Shown: positions 57,685 through 64,000 of the stretch, one piece after another | How positions within the stretch are numbered: position 1 is the first letter of the stretch | How the letters are laid out: each line of letters begins with the position of its first letter | DNA from: Doris montereyensis | Lineage: Eukaryota > Mollusca > Gastropoda > Nudibranchia > Dorididae | Assembly: GCA_037039925.1 (NCBI GenBank) | Contig: JAXRKP010000038.1 | Span: 526,001-590,000 of the forward strand | Length of the DNA: 64,000 nt | Direction: 5' to 3' | Notes under the pieces: model-generated | What the model was told of the DNA's origin: nothing | Database searches by the model: none | What the model saw: only the letters and a program-made list of their open reading frames with translations | Translations under genes and position numbers: made by a program

Positions 57685-57892
57685 AGAAGAAGAAGAAGAA
57701 GAAGAAGAAGAAGAAGAAGAAGAAGAAGAAGAAGAAGAGAAGAAGAAGAAGAAAAATAAAGAAAAATAAGAAGAAGAAGAAGAAGAAATGAAGAAGAAGA
57801 CAAGAAGAAAGAAAGAGAGAAAGAAGAAATAGAAGAAGAAGAAGAAGAAAAGAGATGAAGAAGAAACAGAAGAAGAAGAAGAAGACAGATTA
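57648..57892. repeat. (GAA)n purine tract, ~245 bp
   Basis: GAA repeats, pure to about 57738, then mixed A/G-rich units. Confidence 0.96.
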
Positions 57893-58724
57893 TAAAAATA
57901 CATTTGCAGGTTCTAGCAAAAAGAGGGGATTTTATTTTTGCAAAATGTTATTGCCATAACATGAAAATTAAAGTCAGCTACATGGAAGTGCATTATATCA
58001 TTGAATTTTCAATGAAAGTGAGAGTGAGACATTTTTCAAGTCTGATTTAAAATCATTTTTTATTTTCTAAATTGTATTTCTTAGTTTACCATGATATATT
58101 TTATTTACTATCAATGTATTTTTTAAGGCAAAACATTCCTGAAGTATTGAATTATATTATAGAGATGAAAACCTCCTTTAATGATCTGCTTTATGTTGAT
58201 TTCCATTCCTTTTATTTTCATTTTGTATCTTAATGTTCCCATGAGATACACATCCAGTCAGGTATTCCCAAACAAATATTAGTCATTTTATTTTTACCTT
58301 TCATCACTGAAACGTTTGTTGGATTGGAAGGCATGGCATTATGAGGATAGACTTAGTCCTAGCGTTTACTTGATTGCTTTTTCTTCTTTCTCTTTGGTTG
58401 TTCTCCTTTTCCTCTTTAGCGTACTGTCAATGTCATCCTTTTCCTTCTTCTCGGTCTCTGACATAGATCACAACTTTTGTTTTAGTGGCACAACAAGGAC
58501 GCTTTCGCCTAACTTGTTGTTTGCTTCTGTCGTTGTTTGCTTCTGTCGTGTTTCGTATGGTAGGTGTTTATATGCTCGTAGAGGAAGATATCCTTGTGCC
58601 ATATTGAAAATTATCGTTATTATGTTTGAATGAATGAGTTTTTATTGGTGAAATGTTTTCAGCTGAAAGATTAGATATCCGATCAGCCTCTAGGTACATT
58701 TCAATGTAAACTTGACTTACTGAC
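57893..58724. other. A/T-rich non-coding
   Basis: No gene identified. 58400-58560 is pyrimidine-rich and might belong to the LINE fossil that follows. Confidence 0.4.
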
Positions 58725-59110
58725 TTAACGCCTTCTGATAACAATGTCGTCATCAGCCGTTGTAGCCTCCGCCCTTCTCCCTATCTCTGCTGGTAAGTTC
58801 TGTTTTGTGCGATATTTGGTATTAGTGTGAGTTTGGTCTGTGAGTGATAATGTTAACTTTAATGTCTTTCCTGAAACTCTTTTAAAGTTGTAGTTTAATG
58901 TTGGTGACAATGTCATTTTGGGTCTTCCTTTGGTCTTTTTGTTCTTGCTTGTGAAATAGTACGGCATTGCCTTGTTTGCAGGAATTCCTGAGTTTCTTCT
59001 CAAAATATGCCCAAATAGTTTCCATCTTGCTTCCAGTATTTGGGTCGAAATGTAAAAGCATACTAAAATGTAAAAATTTCATAATATTGTGTTTAGATGG
59101 CAACACAAAC
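58725..59110 (-). mobile_element. Possible LINE fossil, ORF2 C-terminus
   Basis: The minus strand reads 'GIPANKAMPYY', 'TKGRPKMTLSPTLNYNFKRV' and an end 'AEIGRRAEATTADDD', resembling the 'RGRPK-T----L--DLK' tail of non-LTR reverse transcriptases. Short and diverged, so tentative. Confidence 0.4.
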
Positions 59111-60655
59111 CATCTATTTGCTTTAAATGCACTCATTACTGTACAGCATTTTTTGTATTCACCGTAAATATGATGTAAGTTACAGATTATCGTTGTAACA
59201 TAAGTTATAAAACTCAATAGTATTTGATGTATGTCTGCTTTAATTATTATAATTTAAAGGGTGAAATTTTACTGTGATGTTGACATTGTAAAATTTAATG
59301 GCTCCCTTGAGAATTAATCACAAAAGTGTCTTCCTTCGCTAGTTTGAATTTCTGTAATTTAGATTATCTTTCTTACTCCAAAGATGGGATGTGACTTTAT
59401 TGGGACAAGTAATAGAAATAGGAAGCTTTGAAGTTGACGTTACTGTTACATGCGTTTCTATAGTCTACCCTCTCTGTCAAATTACAATGTGTGCATTTAT
59501 ATTCAGTATAGTTTGCATTTTACATCCTTCTCAGTTAAAATAACGCACCTGTGTTTCTATATTTAAGTAGGATGTGCAAAAAGGTCATCATTTCACTTCA
59601 TTTTTTTTATTACTTCATGACTTCATTTTTTTATTACTTCATGACTTCATTTTTTTATTGCAAAATTTATTGATAATGAATGACATTGATAAACACACAC
59701 TTTTCAGAACTGACATGATTTTGATAAGAATATGTAAATGGTATTTTTTAGTATTCTCTGATTTAACTTAAGTATCAGCTATTTAAACAACTAAGGTATA
59801 TCCTAGTAATAATTTTTAATCAGTTTAAACTTTTTTTAAAAGCAATTAAAATAGGCCATCCACAAATAGTGATATAATGGTAGTCATAGTTAACTTAGAC
59901 TAAGATTATTGAACAAACTGCCAACTAAAATAAAACTCAACAGTGAAGCACTGAAAACTTTTAAACTAATATTAACTGAATTGCTTTAAATTTTATAAAG
60001 AACCTTGTATTGAAATTCAAAACGCGTTACGCATCACAAACATATTTCAAAGCATGGGATGATAAAACAAAAGACAGTTAACTTTATTGAACTACGTTTA
60101 TGACAGCAGTGAGAAATATGAATCTGTGTGGGTTTTATGACCGTGTGAAAAACAGGCGGGTTTTAAGTTTTTTTTTCTTCAATGAAATGTCTCAATTTAC
60201 TCGATTTCCCTTAAGTGTTGGGGAGAGAATTCCAGACTTTTGGGGACTTTTTACCAACTGTTTTAAGGCATCTACGAGGAATTATTAACTTTTTCTATTG
60301 GCTGAAGATCTAATGGTGCTGATTTGGAACTTAGGGGATGATCATGTCAGACATAGATGAGGGAATTATAATGTATGCATTTGTGACAGAGAGTATTCAG
60401 TTTATAAAGAAATTTTTTCTGCGGGGAGCCAATGAAGAGTGTGAATATTGATACAAAAGTGCGTATGCATGTTTTCACAATTATTTTAATACAATGTTGA
60501 CTCAATAATTAGGACTACATGCAAGTTCTTCTTAAGTAAGAGGGATTGAAGAAGTTAAGATGTTATAAAAAGAGGTGGGAGAGGATAAAAAGGTCTTTGA
60601 CATAACAATGGGTATGCCTTTATATATGTATGTCATATATATATAAAAAACAAAA
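59111..60655. other. Non-coding; a LINE-like C-terminal remnant near 59905-60000
   Basis: Plus-strand 59907-59990 reads 'LLNKLPTKIKLNSEALKTFK', like the 'WN-LP--I----S---FK--LK' end of CR1-type ORF2, followed by a stop. A 25-bp 'ttacttcatgacttcatttt' unit repeats about three times at 59600-59660. No other feature seen. Confidence 0.35.
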
Positions 60656-60660
60656 CAAAC

Positions 60661-61035
60661 GAGACTTGAAAGTTATGTCAACTAAAGGATGAGACTTGAA
60701 AGTTATGTCAACTAAAGGATAAGACTTGAAAGTTATGTCAACTAAAGGATAAGACTTGAAAGTTATGTCAACTAAAGGATAAGACTTGAAAGTTATGTCA
60801 ACTAAAGGATAAGACTTGAAAGTTATGTCAACTAAAGGATAAGACTTGAAAGTTATGTCAACTAAAGGATGAGACTTGAAAGTTATGTCAACTAAAGGAT
60901 AAGACTTGAAAGTTATGTCAACTAAAGGATAAACTCAAAGGATGAGGCTTGAAAGTTACGTCAACTAAAGGATGAGACTTGAAAGTTATGTCAACTAAAG
61001 GATGAGACTTGAAAGTTACGTCAACTAAAGGAGAA
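60661..61035. repeat. 30-bp minisatellite, 12 copies
   Basis: Unit 'gagacttgaaagttatgtca' plus 'actaaaggat'. First base of the unit alternates g/a (gagactt, aagactt). A 10-bp 'aaactcaaag' insertion at about 60931 separates nine copies from three. Confidence 0.97.
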
Positions 61036-61570
61036 CGTCTATTTAACAAGGATGTTGATAGACGTGGTATCCACTGTATATCAAATCCCAAAAGGAAGAC
61101 ATTCATATCTCCATAAGTGGTTATCCTCATTGTGGCAAATAATATGCATAATTTTATAATTTAAATATTTATTATATATTATTTGACTTTCTGTACTGTA
61201 AAAGTATTATTTATGATTTCCTGTGAGTCATTTTCCCCTTTAAAATTTCATTGAAAGTATTGCATATTTGTCGCTTGCTGTTGAAATCTTGTCTGCTTAT
61301 GCTTCCATTACTATTGGGTTTTTGTTTTTTATATTATATATATATATGCAAATCAATGCAGTATTTGAATACTTTAATGCACATTCTATTAAAAATTTTA
61401 CAATACTTAAAAGGCGTTTAGATCTCACTAAGTACAGCAAAATGATTCCTCAAAAGGCACTCCTTCTCCATGCCATATTTTTGTAGAAATTACTGGAGAT
61501 GTACTCTTCCTGGTAGATTTGTAATGTTTACATGTTTGTCATATCTCACATAGAATTGATTATTTTTATT
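61036..61570. other. A/T-rich non-coding
   Basis: Nothing recognised. Confidence 0.45.
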
Positions 61571-61574
61571 TTTA

Positions 61575-61575
<1 letters not shown>

Positions 61576-61611
<36 letters not shown>

Positions 61612-61632
61612 GTTATTATTATTATTATTATA
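61576..61632. repeat. (ATT)n microsatellite
   Basis: About 55 bp of ATT with one GTT. Confidence 0.95.
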
Positions 61633-61639
61633 CATTCCT

Positions 61640-62295
61640 ACTGCTAACTACTTTACTGTAAGTGTTAGTCTCTATGTTTTATTTTTCTTCTCTTTCTTTC
61701 ATATGTACCTTATATATTTAATCATAAAAAACCCAACAATTTGTTTTTAAAGACATGAGTGGAGTGGGGCATAAAAAAATGCCTGGCTGTGGCTGATGGC
61801 TGTGGCCGAGGTTGACATTTGTTTTAAGTATTGAAATTGAAATGTTGAAATAAAAAATTGAAAATAAAAATATAAAACTACGTTTTGTTGAGTTCTGGTA
61901 TTTTCTTTTGTTTTATTGATATTTGTATGTGAATTTTTCAGGAAATACCATTAATACTCAAGAATTGAGTTGGTCAGTTATTATGAAGAGAAAGAAGAAG
62001 AAGCTGTAATGATATATCACACTGACTGAGTGTGATATTGTTACGTCTGAGATATGAGTTGTTTTCAGTTTTGTATTGAGTGTGCATTTGAGTGCATTTG
62101 TCCGCCTTACACTGTTTGCTTCTCCCCTCCTATACTCATCACTTTTACCATTTATGTTGTTTTGTTCTTTGAGTCAATCATTTTGAACTCGCATACCTCA
62201 ACTTTCCTTCTCATCAAACATGTTGTTAGCGAAGAATGTTGTTTTGTCTTCTGAGCCAAACAACTTGGACTCAGACACCCTCGCTTTTCTTTTCA
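61640..62295. other. Non-coding, nothing recognised
   Basis: A 'gaactcgcatacctcaactt' / 'gactcagacaccctcgcttt' pair near 62187 and 62269 suggests a local duplication; no gene. Confidence 0.4.
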
Positions 62296-62299
62296 TCTA

Positions 62300-62435
<136 letters not shown>

Positions 62436-62647
62436 CCTGTTTATTCGCTTGTCCATTCTCTTCTTGCTAATGCTATGCACATCTTGTGAGACGATTTGTG
62501 CTTGTGAATTGTTCCAGGAGACAGCATGATCATTAAATCTGTATTTTTAATAAAACCATTGTTGACACTGAACCTGACAACAAGTCAACTGCCTTCCTCA
62601 CTATCGTTGTATAGCAACATGTTTGGAACGTGAACGAAAGCCTATAA

Positions 62648-62933
62648 AGTTCCTTCAAGGCCATTACGCCCCCATAGAGCCGAAGCTTATCCTGGTTTCA
62701 ATAGGATGAAGCAAAACTGGTGACAATAGTCACCTCCTGGCCACAACGCTAGTCTGACGCAGGTTTTTACTCCCAAGCTAATGTTTGTACCCATTTGCAC
62801 CTCGGTAGAGTGGGGAAAATGCGTGTTACGTGTCTTTCAATGAACAGACTGTCGGACCTAGCTTTGCTACGATTCGAACTTGGGACCTCATGATCCCCAG
62901 CCCCGACCTAACTGCTCAGCCACTGACGCCACA
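62648..62933 (-). mobile_element. SINE family A, near full length
   Basis: 'aagttccttcaaggccatta', 'cacctcctggccacaacgct', 'ttgcacctcggtagagtggg', reversed B-box 'cgattcgaacttggg', head to 'cactgacgccac'. Confidence 0.85.
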
Positions 62934-62947
62934 GCCTATAAACACCA

Positions 62948-63190
62948 AAATTTCTTCAAGGCCGTTACGGCCCATATGTGAAGGAGAGGCTATGTGACAC
63001 ATCAACTGGTCCAAATGGTATGTACGTAGCTGACTCAGGTGCCATAAAATGCCATCCTATTCAGGAGGTGATGCACTGACTTACTATTACTACATGCTTT
63101 GTCAATATGTGTATCATCTTTTCTGCTTCAGCCTATAGAAACCAGAATAAGCTCCAGCTCTGTGAGCTGTAACAGCCTTTAAAATGAACT
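62948..63190. mobile_element. SINE family A fragments in opposite orientations
   Basis: A minus-strand 3' tip ('cttcaaggccgttacggccc') at 62952-62976 and a plus-strand 3' end ('aagctccagctctgtgagct' to 'aatgaactta') at 63115-63190. Confidence 0.6.
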
Positions 63191-63439
63191 TACTAACACA
63201 TATAATATAACAAAGAAGTTGAACAAAAAACCCCACAAAAAATAGAATTAAAAAGAAACGGCAAAAAGAAACATCAACTGAGAGTCATTGACAGTCAAAA
63301 GATTAACCAACCAAAGGACACAATTTGAGACACTATGACAACGTGGACTTTTTCCAACAACTTTGTTTATTGCTAAGATAGTCATAGAACATGAAATGTG
63401 AAGAATAAATTCATATTACGCATTATCACAATGTGTTAA

Positions 63440-63685
63440 CATGTGGCTGCCGGACTGGGGACCATGAGGTCCCAAGTTCAAATCCTGGCCAAGCCAGGCC
63501 AGACGTGTTCCTTGGGGAAAGACAATTAACACGACCCAGGTGCAAAATGAGTACAAGCACTAGTTTGGGAGTAAAAATCTGCGTCAGACTAGTGTCATGT
63601 CCAAGGGGTGATTATCATCACCTGTTTCGCTTCACGCTATAGAAAGATCTATGAGTCGTATTGGCTTTGAAAGAACTTTACTTAA
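63440..63685 (+). mobile_element. SINE family A, 5' truncated
   Basis: 'ggctgccggactggggacca', B-box 'aagttcaaatcctgg', body 'agtacaagcactagtttggg', 3' end 'tttgaaagaactttactta'. Confidence 0.8.
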
Positions 63686-63794
63686 CTACAATGTGTTAAC
63701 AGCTTTGATGAAATGCTGTTAACTGTTTAGCCTCACAAGATTATGTTGGCCAAAAAACACCAACAGTAAAGCAGTCGTGGAGCACGTCAAAAAA

Positions 63795-64000
63795 GATGGA
63801 AAGCAATCAGTTGGCGGACAGCAAACAGATGGAAAGCGATCAGTTGGCGGACAGCAAACAGATAGAAAGCGATCAGTTGGCGGACAGCAAACAGATAGAA
63901 AGCGATCAGTTGGCGGACAGCAAACAGATAGAAAGCGATCAGTTGACGGACAGCAAAAAGACGGGAAAACGATCAGTTGACGGACAGCAAAAAAGATGGA
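63795..64000. repeat. 33-bp minisatellite, at least 6 copies, runs off the window
   Basis: Unit 'gcgatcagttggcggacagc' plus 'aaacagatagaaa'. Being a multiple of three it forms an open frame of 11-residue repeats, not supported as coding. Confidence 0.95.

Noticed and set aside
58743..58792. Possible first exon (ATG at 58744, donor-like gtaagt)
   Set aside because: The opposite strand reads as a LINE C-terminus here, and no continuing exon was found downstream.

Overview
The window is eukaryotic nuclear DNA from an animal: GT-AG introns, very low gene density, many microsatellites and minisatellites, tRNA-derived SINEs, LINE fragments and MITEs. The gene content and repeat style suggest a lophotrochozoan invertebrate, most likely a gastropod mollusc. 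That assignment is inference; no species marker is visible.

The one protein-coding gene I can support is a plus-strand, many-exon phospholipase D of the PLD1/PLD2 class (PX-PH-HKD-HKD). It runs from about 11.5 kb to the stop codon at 51038. I place 21 coding segments. They cover a tentative acidic N-terminus, the end of the PX region, a PH domain with a conserved Cys-Cys pair, the first HKD site (exon 30404-30545), a very large acidic/Ser-rich loop exon (36299-37575), the second HKD site (46625-46843) and the canonical C-terminus ending in Trp-Thr. Splice phases agree across neighbouring exons. Eleven inferred single-base insertions or deletions, mostly in short homopolymers, interrupt the frame. 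The PX core and one exon between 40837 and 42508 could not be found. I favour an unpolished long-read assembly of a working gene, but a decaying copy is not excluded.

Layout: 1-11.2 kb holds SINE and LINE fossils, two minisatellites with a mosaic block between them, and a 1.1-kb CT/CG-rich tract. The stretch 11.24-11.55 kb looks like the 5' end of the gene. 11.5-51 kb is the gene, with introns packed with arrays (44-bp x about 47, 60-bp, 52-bp, 66-bp), SINEs, hAT-type and TTAA-type MITEs and trinucleotide tracts. 51-64 kb is gene-free DNA with further arrays, a ~595-bp (GA)n and more SINEs.

The most unusual features are two minisatellites grown from coding-exon ends. A 64-bp array repeats the last 17 codons and stop of PLD eight extra times. 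An 82-bp array repeats an exon end together with its 5' splice site. I found no operon, CRISPR or prokaryote-type system.
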